NCBI RefSeq assembly: GCF_001927245.1
Contig: NZ_MJUX01000001.1
Span: 930,001-994,000 of the forward strand
Direction: 5' to 3'
Length of the DNA: 64,000 bases
From: Acuticoccus yangtzensis
Lineage (GTDB): Bacteria; Pseudomonadota; Alphaproteobacteria; Rhizobiales; Amorphaceae
Shown: positions 28,261 to 38,119 of the stretch, piece by piece
How positions within the stretch are numbered: position 1 is the stretch's first letter
How the letters are laid out: every line of letters starts with the position of its first letter
Program-made: the position numbers and the translations under genes
The notes under the pieces: model-generated
Told to the model about the DNA's origin: nothing
Databases searched by the model: none
Seen by the model: the letters and a program-made list of their open reading frames with translations, nothing else

Positions 28261-29607
28261 TCAGGCCGTGCGATCGCGGATGGCGGCGGCGACCAGAATG
28301 CACAGTCCCCAGACGAAGAAGCACGTCACCCCGACGATGGCGATCCACCGCAAAGCCTCGGGGAACGTCGCCTTCTCCGGCGCCTCGCCCCGAACGAAAA
28401 CAGTCAGATAACGCTGCTGCTTCAAGGCCTCGACGCGCGCCGCTTCCAGTGTCTCGTAGGACGACTGATATTGGTTCAGCGCGAACTCACGCTCGGCCAC
28501 CAGCTCCTCATAGCGCGACAGACGCTCGGTGAGGACGGCCTCTTCGGCGGACCCGTCGTCCGCCACGCTGACCCGCCGCCGCTCGGCGTCGATCTGATTG
28601 CGCAGCGCGGCGAGTTGGTTACGAACATAGGTCACGCGCGGTGAATTATCGCTCATGGTGGCGCGCAGAGCGGTTAGCTGCGACTCAAGCTGCGCCACCT
28701 CGGCCTCGAGGCTGCCGACCACGCTCTGGCGAGCCTCGGCGGTCTTCTCCGGGCTGATCTCCTGCGTCACGCCGCGATAGGAGGCGACGGCCTTGCGCGC
28801 GTCCGCATAGCGCGTCTCGGCGAGGTCCACCTCGCGCTGGGCGGCGCGGACGCTGTCTTCACGCGCCCGCATCGAGATCTCGTTGACCAGCGCCTCGGAC
28901 TTTTCGATCACCTTGCGGGTGATGGCTTCGGCGTCGCTCGGCCGGAAGGCCCGCACCACCAGCGTCATGATGCCGTTTTCCAGCGTGTATTCGACGCTCG
29001 CCATCATGTTCCAATATTCCACCAACCCCTCGATCGGCAGCGAAGGGTCGAGCCGATAATAGGGATCGGCGCCGGGTCGGCTGTAGACCTCGAGGAAATT
29101 GGCCTCGGCGACCAGGTCTTCGACCATCGCGCGGGACATGATGTATTCTTGGACGATGAAGCTATCGGCGATCTCGCCGCCGACGGACCCGCCGGCGGCG
29201 GCGAAGAGGCCGGCCCCGTCCATTGCGCCGCTGGAATCGGCCGACCCGCGCACGGCGAACATGCTCGTCGTCGCATATTGCGGGCTGGCCATGAACGCAT
29301 AGAACAGCGCCACCACGACCACCGGCAGCAAAACGCACAGGAAGAAGGACAGACGGGCGATCCGCCCGAAGGTGGAGCGCGTCTTCTCGAGCTGAACGCG
29401 GGGCGGAAGAACGAAGGTCGGCGCGGCGGGAAGCTGCGCCTCCTGGCTCGGCGCCGGCACCTCTTGGATGTCGTTGTCGTCCACCTCGACGGGGAGCGTA
29501 CCTTGGCGGCGCTCGGCCAGATAGCGCTCACGACGCTGGGTCCGGCTGACGCGCGCGGCGCCGCGCCGGTCACCATCGGGCAGAGGAACGAGGTTCTTTT
29601 CGGTCAT
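28261..29607 (-). CDS. Capsule polysaccharide export inner-membrane protein (KpsE/CtrB/BexC family)
   Basis: A 448-residue polysaccharide co-polymerase-type protein linking the inner-membrane exporter to the outer-membrane channel. There is a cytoplasmic N-terminal tail of about 90 residues, TM1 near 88-112 (LSFFLCVLLPVVVVALFYAF), a periplasmic coiled coil near 245-390, and TM2 near 420-443. EYIMSRAMVEDL and the FRPSDAEAITRKVIEKSEALVN stretch are family-typical. It starts 6 nt after the KpsT-like stop. Confidence 0.9.
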   Translation of the reverse strand: MTEKNLVPLPDGDRRGAARVSRTQRRERYLAERRQGTLPVEVDDNDIQEVPAPSQEAQLPAAPTFVLPPRVQLEKTRSTFGRIARLSFFLCVLLPVVVVALFYAFMASPQYATTSMFAVRGSADSSGAMDGAGLFAAAGGSVGGEIADSFIVQEYIMSRAMVEDLVAEANFLEVYSRPGADPYYRLDPSLPIEGLVEYWNMMASVEYTLENGIMTLVVRAFRPSDAEAITRKVIEKSEALVNEISMRAREDSVRAAQREVDLAETRYADARKAVASYRGVTQEISPEKTAEARQSVVGSLEAEVAQLESQLTALRATMSDNSPRVTYVRNQLAALRNQIDAERRRVSVADDGSAEEAVLTERLSRYEELVAEREFALNQYQSSYETLEAARVEALKQQRYLTVFVRGEAPEKATFPEALRWIAIVGVTCFFVWGLCILVAAAIRDRTA

Positions 29608-29613
29608 AGAGCC

Positions 29614-30483
29614 CTACATGACTTCGAGGCTGGCGAGCTCGTCTTCGCCATCCTCGTCCTTCTCGTCCTGGCTTGTGAAGGGGTTGGGGTTCTCAGGCTC
29701 CGGCAGAGCCTCGAAAACTGCCGCCCCCTCCGCCACGTCGTCGAACGCAAACAAGCGGCCATCATACAATATATAAACCAGATCGCAGTTTTCCGGGAGC
29801 TGGCGCGATTTGCTGAGCGTTGAGATGTAGTCCCGCGACATGACCGCGTCCATCATCATCTGCACCCGCTCGGACTGGGGGCCGAACATCTGCGAACGCA
29901 ACTGCCCGTCCAGGATGTGACAGTCGAAATCGGCAAGCAAGTAAGCCAGCAGACCGATCCGCCGGCGCATGGCCGCAGGGATGTGGCTGAACTGTTCTTT
30001 CAGCTGCTTTTCCTGGAAATTGCAGATCTCGCAAGCGGCGCCCATCATGTAGGACGGGCTGACCCCCAGGATATTGGCGAGAAAGACGATATTCTGCCGC
30101 AGCGTCAACTTGCGGTCGAAGAACTGGAGGTAGGACACCGCCCAGGACATGCGCGAATTGACCAGCACCCGGCCCGATTGGACCGAACGGCGCTTCAGCA
30201 TCATGTCGATCAGAACCGTCTTGCCCGATCCCTTGTGGCCGAGGATCGCGATCCGGCGCCCCTTGGGGAAGGCCGCGGACAGATCGTCGAACAGCATGAA
30301 GCGGCTGGTCTTGGACTTCATCACCACGCGGCAACGGTCGAGCGCCACATGGCATTGCTCGATATCGATGACCGGCTGCGTGCGCCGCAACAGCTCATCC
30401 GTGATCGGACCCTGCCCGCTCTCGGTGCCGGTGCCGCGCGCCCGCATGGCGTCGTCGAACGAGACGATATTCGTCTCCGTCAT
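29614..30483 (-). CDS. KpsT-like ABC ATPase, apparently catalytically degenerate
   Basis: A 289-residue protein related to the ATPase of group 2/3 capsule exporters (KpsT/BexA/CtrD). Walker A GHKGSGKT (82-89) is intact. The signature region (usually SSGM) reads SHIPAAMRRR (166-175), and Walker B reads DCHILDGQ (187-194), with Gly where the catalytic Glu should be. Both changes should impair ATP hydrolysis. ATG 30483 has GGGAG 5 nt upstream. Downstream are the KpsE- and Wza-like genes; no KpsM permease is in the window. Confidence 0.82.
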   Translation of the reverse strand: MTETNIVSFDDAMRARGTGTESGQGPITDELLRRTQPVIDIEQCHVALDRCRVVMKSKTSRFMLFDDLSAAFPKGRRIAILGHKGSGKTVLIDMMLKRRSVQSGRVLVNSRMSWAVSYLQFFDRKLTLRQNIVFLANILGVSPSYMMGAACEICNFQEKQLKEQFSHIPAAMRRRIGLLAYLLADFDCHILDGQLRSQMFGPQSERVQMMMDAVMSRDYISTLSKSRQLPENCDLVYILYDGRLFAFDDVAEGAAVFEALPEPENPNPFTSQDEKDEDGEDELASLEVM

Positions 30484-30700
30484 CTCGTCTCCCGAATAGG
30501 CGATGGCCGGGCCGGGAGGGTCAAGGCCCGGCGGCTCCGTGAGGATCTGGGCGGCAGTGCGCGGCGGCCCGATCCATACGGCCGTACATAAAGCCTTTTC
30601 GCGCCCGGCGCAAAGCCGCCCCTCCCCCGCGGCGCGGGACGCCGGCATGCGCCGCACCGTGGGGGCTTGACCCGGCCGCACGTGTCGTGACCTTCACCCC

Positions 30701-31378
30701 ATGACCATGCGCCTCGTCCTTTTCGACTGCGACGGCACCCTCGTCGACAGCGCCGCCATCATCGCCACCGCCATGCGCGGCGCCTTCGTGTCGGAAGGCC
30801 TGCCGCCTCCGCCGGTGGAAGAGGTGAAGGCCATCATCGGCCTTTCGCTGCCGCGCGCCGTCGCCGTCCTCGCCGCACGCCATCCGGAGGCCCCGGTCGA
30901 ACTCCTCGTCGACAGCTATAAAGCCGCTTATCGTGATCAGGCGCTCACGACGACGCACCAGGAATTGACCTTCCCCGGGACGCACGAGGCGCTGGAACGC
31001 CTGTCGCGGCCCGATACGCTGCTCGGCGTCGTCACCGGCAAGTCGCGCCGCGGGCTGGACCGGATCCTGAAGGAACACGGCATCACCGACCGTTTCGTCA
31101 CCACCGTCACCGCGGACGATGCAGCCTCCAAGCCCGCGCCAGACATGGTGCTGAAGGCGATGGGCGAGACCGGGGCGGACGCCGCCGGCACCATCGTCGT
31201 CGGCGACACGGTGTTCGACGTCGAAATGGCGGTCAGCGCGGGCGCGCAGGCGATCGGCGTCGCCTGGGGCTACCATGCCACCCCCGACCTCACCCGCGCC
31301 GGGGCCACCGCCATCGCCGAGACGATGGACGAGCTTCCCGCCCTCATCGACGCCGCCTTGAAGGAGCGCGGCCGATGA
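30701..31378 (+). CDS. HAD-superfamily IA phosphatase (phosphoglycolate phosphatase-like)
   Basis: A 225-residue HAD hydrolase. Motif I FDCDGTLVDS (8-17) has the nucleophile and acid Asp, motif II is VVTGKS, the motif III Lys is in SKPAPDMVLKAM, and motif IV is VVGDTVFDVEMA. The helical cap is between I and II. The substrate is unknown; similar genes next to ATP12 in this group are labelled Gph-like. It overlaps the ATP12 gene start (ATGA). Confidence 0.9.
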   Translation: MTMRLVLFDCDGTLVDSAAIIATAMRGAFVSEGLPPPPVEEVKAIIGLSLPRAVAVLAARHPEAPVELLVDSYKAAYRDQALTTTHQELTFPGTHEALERLSRPDTLLGVVTGKSRRGLDRILKEHGITDRFVTTVTADDAASKPAPDMVLKAMGETGADAAGTIVVGDTVFDVEMAVSAGAQAIGVAWGYHATPDLTRAGATAIAETMDELPALIDAALKERGR

Positions 31379-32112
31379 GCGGGCGCGAGGCGCCGCGGCC
31401 GCCCGAGCCGATCCGCCGCTTCTACCGCGCCGTCACCGTGGGCGAGACGGACGCGGACGGTCTGGCGCGGGTGCTGCTCGACGCGCGGCCGATCCGCACC
31501 CCGGCCAAGGCACACCTTGCCACGCCGCCGGAGATCGCCGCGCGCATCGCCGCCGAGTGGGACGCGCAGGGTAAGTATATTCTGCCCATCAGCATGCCGC
31601 TGACGCGCCTCGCCAACACCGCCATCGACGGTGTGTCCGCCACGCTGGACGCGGTGAAGGACGACATCGCCCGCATGGCCGAAAGCGATCTCCTGATGTA
31701 TCGCGCCGATTTCCCGGCCGGCCTCGTCGCGGCGCAAAAGGCGCATTGGGACCCGCTCGTCGCCTTCGCCGAGGAAGCGCTCGGCGTTGGTGTGCGGCTG
31801 CAGGAGGGGATCATGCCGCTCGCCCAGGAGGCGGGGCTGGCGCCTGCGGTCCGCGCCCGGCTGCCGGACGCTCCCCTCCCCCTCGCCGCCTTCCACCAGC
31901 TCACCACGCTGACCGGCAGCACCCTCACCGCGCTCGCCTTCCACGCCGCGGCGATCGACTTCGAGACGCTGTGGACCGCCGCCCACGTGGACGAGGACTG
32001 GAACATCCAGGAATGGGGCGAGGACGAGGAGGCGGCCGAACGCCGCGCCCTGCGCCGCCGCGACGCCGAGGCCGCCGCCTTCGTGCTGCGCGCCGCGGGT
32101 CTTCCGGGTTGA
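31375..32112 (+). CDS. ATP12-family chaperone (F1-ATPase assembly)
   Basis: A 245-residue homolog of mitochondrial Atp12, which helps fold the F1 alpha subunit. Diagnostic stretches are IRRFYRAVTVGE, RPIRTPAKAHLATPP, MPLTRLANTAIDGV, AESDLLMYRAD and LTTLTGSTLTALAF. Widespread in alphaproteobacteria. Joined to the HAD gene by a 4-nt overlap; pccB starts 122 nt later. Confidence 0.93.
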   Translation: MSGREAPRPPEPIRRFYRAVTVGETDADGLARVLLDARPIRTPAKAHLATPPEIAARIAAEWDAQGKYILPISMPLTRLANTAIDGVSATLDAVKDDIARMAESDLLMYRADFPAGLVAAQKAHWDPLVAFAEEALGVGVRLQEGIMPLAQEAGLAPAVRARLPDAPLPLAAFHQLTTLTGSTLTALAFHAAAIDFETLWTAAHVDEDWNIQEWGEDEEAAERRALRRRDAEAAAFVLRAAGLPG

Positions 32113-32234
32113 CCTTCACCCGCGCACGCAGCGCCCTGGAGCAAAAGCGCGCGCGGACCCGCTCACATCGTTGGCTTTTTGCACCGCCGCGGTGCTAACA
32201 CCGCAGTCGAGGAAACAGATAAACGGGGCCATCG

Positions 32235-33767
<1,533 letters not shown>

Positions 33768-33786
33768 TCGGGGCGGCACAGACTTC

Positions 33787-33894
33787 GAAGGAGTGTGGCG
33801 GGGTCAAGCATCCGCGCGGACCCACGCGCAGGCCGCCCTCCAAGGGGCGGGCGAGCATGGGGAGCACGGGTGCTTGACGCCGTCACGCTCCTTC
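33787..33894. repeat. Long imperfect inverted repeat between pccB and lrgB
   Basis: Arms 33787-33810 and 33871-33894 are complementary at 21 of 24 positions and 60 bp apart. They lie just past the pccB stop. No terminal direct repeat or transposase is visible. Confidence 0.75.
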
Positions 33895-33909
33895 TCAGCC
33901 TCGATGCAG

Positions 33910-33935
33910 CCTTCAATCCCCTTCCGGATTGAAGG
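33910..33935. terminator. Hairpin, possible terminator between convergent pccB and lrgB
   Basis: A perfect 10-bp stem CCTTCAATCC with GGATTGAAGG and a 6-nt loop. There is no U-run, so terminator function is uncertain. A second 8-bp hairpin (GCGAGGGG with CCCCTCGC) follows at 33963-33984. Confidence 0.45.
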
Positions 33936-34045
33936 CCTGCCAGCCGGCGAGGCGGAGGGAGCGCGAGGGGGGAACTCCCCTCGCTGAGGCGCTGCCGGCC
34001 GCACCGCCGCCCGGTCTATGCCGCGACAGCGCCGCAGCCCGCCGC

Positions 34046-34771
34046 TCAAAACGCGCTGAAGAGCAGGAAGGCCAAGGGCACCAGCAGCGCGGTGAGAGCG
34101 CCGTTCAGCGCCATGCCCACACCGGCGAACGCGCCTGCGACGGGGTCAACCTGGAACGCCCGCGCGGTGCCGATGCCGTGGGCGGCCACACCCGCGGCGA
34201 ACCCACGCGCGCGCATGTCCTTCATGCCCATGACGTTCATCAGCGGCGTCACGGCGATGGCGCCGATGATGCCGGTCAGGATCACCAGCACGGCGGTCAG
34301 TGCCGGGATGCCGCCCAGCGCCGAGGCGATGCCCATGGCGATCGGCGTGGTGACGGATTTGGGCGCCAGTGAGGCGAGCACGTCGGACGGCAGGCCGAGC
34401 GCCCAGCCGATGAGGATCGCGCACGTGACCGCGGTCACGGACCCCGCCAGCAGAGCCGCCAGGATGGGCTTGAACGAGCGCCGCACGAGGACGCGGTTCT
34501 GCACCAGGGGCACCGCCAGCGCCACGGTCGCAGGGCCGAGCATGAAGTGCACGAACTGGGCGCCCTCGAAATAGGTGCGGAAGGGTGTCCCGGTCACCTG
34601 CAGCAGGCCGATCACCAGGACCGCCGACACCACGACGGGATTTGCGGCGGGGTGACGCCCCACGGCGGCCGCCAGTCGGTCGGCGATGGCGTAGGCGATG
34701 ACGGTCACGGTCAGCCAGGTGAGCGGCTCCTCGGAGAGGTAAACCCAGAGGGGAAGGGCCTCGTTCATCAT
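34046..34771 (-). CDS. lrgB: LrgB-family membrane protein
   Basis: A 241-residue inner-membrane protein with about 7 hydrophobic segments. MLGPATVALAVPLVQNR, PKSVTTPIAMGIASALGG and GVAAHGIGTARAF are LrgB/CidB signatures. The family is linked to murein hydrolase control or to export of small organic acids such as glycolate or pyruvate. The ATG overlaps the lrgA stop by 4 nt. Confidence 0.92.
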   Translation of the reverse strand: MMNEALPLWVYLSEEPLTWLTVTVIAYAIADRLAAAVGRHPAANPVVVSAVLVIGLLQVTGTPFRTYFEGAQFVHFMLGPATVALAVPLVQNRVLVRRSFKPILAALLAGSVTAVTCAILIGWALGLPSDVLASLAPKSVTTPIAMGIASALGGIPALTAVLVILTGIIGAIAVTPLMNVMGMKDMRARGFAAGVAAHGIGTARAFQVDPVAGAFAGVGMALNGALTALLVPLAFLLFSAF

Positions 34772-35103
34772 TCCCCGGCCACCCAGCGGAAGGCGAGCGC
34801 GGCGGCGGCGAGCGCCATGACGGTGGAGACGACGAGCGCGGCGACGAGCGCGAAACCGTGGGTGAGGAACAGCTCGCGGTGCTCCACCACGCCGACGGCG
34901 GCCGGAACGAACAGCAGCGACAGGTTGGAGAGGATCGTTCGCGCGGTGGTGTCGAGCGTGGGGCTGACGCGGCGGCGCACGAGGAGGCCCGCGCACAGAA
35001 GCGCCGCGCCGACGACAGGGCCCGGAACAGGCAGGCCCACGAGACGCACGATAATTTCGCCTATGAGCTGGCACCCCAGAAGGAGTGCGATGGCGTTGAT
35101 CAT
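34768..35103 (-). CDS. lrgA: LrgA/CidA-family membrane protein
   Basis: A 111-residue holin-like partner of LrgB with four hydrophobic segments. LLGCQLIGEIIVRLVGLPVP and GPVVGAALL match the family, as does SLLFVPAAVGVV. ATG 35103 is chosen because GAGG lies 5 nt upstream; a GTG at 35109 is possible. Divergent from pccA (about 77 bp). Confidence 0.9.
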   Translation of the reverse strand: MINAIALLLGCQLIGEIIVRLVGLPVPGPVVGAALLCAGLLVRRRVSPTLDTTARTILSNLSLLFVPAAVGVVEHRELFLTHGFALVAALVVSTVMALAAAALAFRWVAGE

Positions 35104-35180
35104 AGTCACCTCGTTTCGCTTGGGTTTCGTCGCACTATGCGTCTAAAACCACGTCAACAAGATCGACTAAAGGGACGGCA

Positions 35181-37172
35181 ATGTTCGATAAGATCCTGGT
35201 GGCGAACCGCGGCGAGATCGCCTGCCGCGTCATGCGGACCTGTCAGCGCCTCGGGATCGGCACGGTGGCCGTCTATTCCGACGCCGACCGCCACGCCCCC
35301 CATGTCGAGATGGCCGACGAGGCGGTGCGGATCGGCCCGCCCCCCGCGGCCGAGTCCTACCTTGTCATCGCTGCCATTTTGGAGGCCTGCGCCAAGACCG
35401 GCGCGAACGCCGTCCACCCCGGCTACGGCTTCCTCTCCGAGCGCGCCAGCTTCCCCGAGGCGCTGGCCAAGGCGGGCGTGACCTTCATCGGCCCCAACCC
35501 CGGCGCGATCGACGCGATGGGCGACAAGATCGAGTCCAAGCGCCGGGCTGATGCGGCGGGCGTCTCCACCGTCCCCGGCGGCAAGGGCGAGGTGAAGACC
35601 AGCGAGGAGGCCGTCGCGATCGCCGAGGAGATCGGCTACCCGGTGATGATCAAGGCGTCGGCGGGCGGCGGCGGCAAGGGCATGCGCATCGCCTTTTCCC
35701 GCGCCGAGGTGGCCGACGGGTTCGACCGCGCGCGCTCCGAGGCGAAATCCTCGTTCGGCGACGAGCGGGTCTTCGTGGAAAAATTCATCGTCGATCCGCG
35801 GCACATCGAGATCCAGGTGCTGGGCGACAAGCACGGCAACGCGATCTCGGTGCTGGAGCGCGAATGCTCGATCCAGCGGCGCAATCAGAAGGTCATCGAG
35901 GAGGCGCCCTCCCCGCTCTTGACCCCGGAGGTGCGGGCCAAGATGGGCGAGCAGGCCGTGGCGCTCGCCAAGGCGGTGGCCTACGATTCGGCCGGCACGG
36001 TGGAGTTCGTGGCCGACCAGAACGCCAACTTCTACTTCCTCGAGATGAACACGCGGCTTCAGGTGGAGCATCCGGTGACGGAGCTCATCACCGGGCTCGA
36101 TCTCGTGGAGGAGATGATCCGCGTCGCCGCCGGGGAGCCGCTGCGGTATTCGCAAGGCGACATTCAGCCGAAGGGCTGGGCGATCGAGTCGCGGCTTTAT
36201 GCCGAGGACCCGGACCGCAAGTTCCTGCCGTCGATCGGCCGCATCCGGCGCCTCTCCATGCCGGCGGAGCGCGCGCCCACGGCGGCCCTGCCGACCACGG
36301 TGCGCGTGGACACCGGCATCGTCGAAGGCTCGGAGATCTCGCGCTTCTACGACCCGATGATCGCCAAGATCGTCACCCACGGCGAGACGCGCGAGGCGGC
36401 GATCGACGCGATGTCCGTGGCGCTGGACGAAGTGGCGATCGACGGCATCCGCCACAACGGCACCTTCCTTTCGGCGCTGATGGCGCACCCGCGCTGGCGT
36501 GAGGGGAACCTCTCCACCGGCTTCATCGCCGAGGAATTCCCGGAGGGGCCGACGCTGCCCGCCACGGACGAGATCCGCACGCTGATGGCGACGGTGGCGT
36601 TTGCGGTGGAGGCCCGCGAGGCGCTGCGCCGCTCGTCTTTCGGCTCCCACCCGGTGCCGGTGCCGGGCCCCCTTTCGGCCCTGTTCGACGACGAGACGCG
36701 CGTTGAGGGCCATGTCGCCCCGACGCAGGGCGAGGTGGCCGTGACCATCGACGGTACGGCGCGCACGGTGGTGACGCACCGCGCCTCCTACGGGGTGTGG
36801 CAGGGGACGATCGACGGTGAGGCGGTGTCGATGGGTCTCGACGAGACGCCGCACGACGTGGGCCTCACCTACCGCGGCCGGCGTCTGAGGGCGAAGGTGC
36901 GGCGGCCGCGTGTCGCCGATCTCCAGGCCTTCATGCCGGAAGTGTCGGCGGCGGATACGGCCAAGAAGGTGCTGTGTCCGATGCCGGGCCTCGTCGTCTC
37001 CCTCAGCGTGAAGGAGGGCGACCAGGTGGAGGACGGGCAGCAGCTCGCGGTGATCGAGGCGATGAAGATGGAGAACGTCCTGCGCGCCGAGCGTGCGGGC
37101 AAGGTGAAGGCGGTCCATGTCGCGGAGGGCGCGAGCCTGGCGGTGGACGCGGTCATCCTCGAGTTCGAGTGA
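35181..37172 (+). CDS. pccA: Acetyl/propionyl-CoA carboxylase alpha subunit
   Basis: A 663-residue biotin carboxylase plus biotin carrier. It starts MFDKILVANRGEIACRVMRT. The ATP-grasp loop is KASAGGGGKGMRIA, and the catalytic region has FLEMNTRLQVEHPVTELITG. The BT linker domain covers about 500-580. The C-terminal biotinyl domain carries VIEAMKMENVL with the biotinylated Lys. It forms the enzyme with PccB in the methylmalonyl-CoA route. Confidence 0.96.
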   Translation: MFDKILVANRGEIACRVMRTCQRLGIGTVAVYSDADRHAPHVEMADEAVRIGPPPAAESYLVIAAILEACAKTGANAVHPGYGFLSERASFPEALAKAGVTFIGPNPGAIDAMGDKIESKRRADAAGVSTVPGGKGEVKTSEEAVAIAEEIGYPVMIKASAGGGGKGMRIAFSRAEVADGFDRARSEAKSSFGDERVFVEKFIVDPRHIEIQVLGDKHGNAISVLERECSIQRRNQKVIEEAPSPLLTPEVRAKMGEQAVALAKAVAYDSAGTVEFVADQNANFYFLEMNTRLQVEHPVTELITGLDLVEEMIRVAAGEPLRYSQGDIQPKGWAIESRLYAEDPDRKFLPSIGRIRRLSMPAERAPTAALPTTVRVDTGIVEGSEISRFYDPMIAKIVTHGETREAAIDAMSVALDEVAIDGIRHNGTFLSALMAHPRWREGNLSTGFIAEEFPEGPTLPATDEIRTLMATVAFAVEAREALRRSSFGSHPVPVPGPLSALFDDETRVEGHVAPTQGEVAVTIDGTARTVVTHRASYGVWQGTIDGEAVSMGLDETPHDVGLTYRGRRLRAKVRRPRVADLQAFMPEVSAADTAKKVLCPMPGLVVSLSVKEGDQVEDGQQLAVIEAMKMENVLRAERAGKVKAVHVAEGASLAVDAVILEFE

Positions 37173-37444
37173 TGGCGACGCGCTTCCTCATCGAGGGCCG
37201 GGTTCAGGGTGTCGGTTACCGCAACTGGCTCCAGGAGGAGGCGCGGCGCCGGGGCCTTCGCGGCACCGTGCGCAATCTGTCGGACGGCCGGGTCGAGGCG
37301 GTGATCATCGGCTCCTACGAGGAGACGGACGCGATGCTGGCGGCGTGCCGCAAGGGTCCGCCGCTGGCGAAGGTGTCCGGGATCGGGCTGGACCCGATCG
37401 ACGACCCCGACGTGTCGGGCTTCATCGTGCTGCGCGACTACTGA
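37172..37444 (+). CDS. acyP: Acylphosphatase
   Basis: A 90-residue enzyme hydrolysing acyl phosphates. The phosphate loop GRVQGVGYRNWLQ carries the catalytic Arg, and GTVRNLSDGRVEAV carries the catalytic Asn. Its ATG overlaps the pccA stop by one base (TGATG), so the two are co-translated. Confidence 0.95.
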   Translation: MATRFLIEGRVQGVGYRNWLQEEARRRGLRGTVRNLSDGRVEAVIIGSYEETDAMLAACRKGPPLAKVSGIGLDPIDDPDVSGFIVLRDY

Positions 37445-37538
37445 CCGGCTGCGGCTGACGCCCTGCGCGGGCACACGCCGGCGTCCAGGGACGCCGGCAC
37501 CCGAAGCACGTCTTCGCCCGGCGTCCACCTTCGCAAGG

Positions 37539-37657
37539 TACACGCCTGCGCCCAGTGCACGCCTGCATCCGGTGCACTCCTGCTTTCGGTGCACGCCTGC
37601 CCCCAGTGCACGCCTGCGTCCGGTGCGCGCCTGGATCCGTTCGGGCCTGCATCGGGT
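37539..37657 (+). repeat. 17-bp tandem repeat, about seven copies
   Basis: Consensus TGCACGCCTGCNTCCGG. Units begin at 37539, 37556, 37573, 37590, 37607, 37624 and 37641. The last two are more diverged. The unit is not a multiple of three, which argues against coding. Confidence 0.9.
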
Positions 37658-38041
37658 GCGCGGCTTGGTCCGGAGTTTTGGTGTCGGTACCCGCCAGCGG
37701 AGCGCGGCAACGGGCAGCGGCGGAGCGTGCCGAGGGGCGACCAACCCCCTCGGCACGCAAGCCGCGACATGACCCGCGAGACATGGCATCGGGTCTTTAC
37801 CAAGGTCGCCCCACCCTGGGTCGCAGACTGCCGCGCTGCCACACGGCAACGACAACCTTAGATGGCACGGCGCGACTTGCAAGGGGGATGCGCCATTATC
37901 CACGGCGCGGCGCGAGGATGAAGAGCGAAAGGCGGCAAAACCGCTCGTCTCATGCCGCAATTACGACCAACGTCGTATGAAAGCGGCGTGGGGCGACCGC
38001 CAGCGGCGCACCAGGCACGCAGCATATGGCCCAATACAGGG

Positions 38042-38073
38042 GGAGGATCTTGCGTTGATGCGCAAGATCCTCC
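38042..38073. repeat. Perfect 13-bp inverted repeat downstream of pdhC
   Basis: Arms 38042-38054 (GGAGGATCTTGCG and its continuation) and 38061-38073, loop TTGATG. It lies 47 nt past the pdhC stop. No T-run on either side, so it may be a terminator or an mRNA-stabilising stem. Confidence 0.6.
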
Positions 38074-38119
38074 GGCCGTTCAACGATGAAGGACTGTGCC
38101 CCTGACGCGGGGCGCCGGG

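Larger units (their letters stand above)
37445..38119. other. 675-bp non-coding region with repeats
   Basis: No supported gene. It holds a GC-rich inverted repeat (GCCGGCGTCC/GGACGCCGGC) near 37478-37499, seven 17-bp tandem repeats at 37539-37657, and a 13-bp perfect hairpin at 38042-38073. Short frames across the tandem repeats are open on several frames because of the repeat itself. Confidence 0.8.

Noticed and set aside
33787-33894. Inverted repeat considered as an insertion sequence end
   Set aside because: No transposase, no flanking target duplication and only 60 bp between arms; recorded as a repeat instead.
35154-37118. 654-codon open frame opposite pccA
   Set aside because: His/Arg/Asp-rich antisense translation with no domain; pccA is complete with biotin motif.
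37438-37980. Several overlapping short frames with repeated PDAGVHW or MHAC-type peptides
   Set aside because: They are translations of the 17-bp tandem repeat, open in several frames at once; no ribosome binding site.
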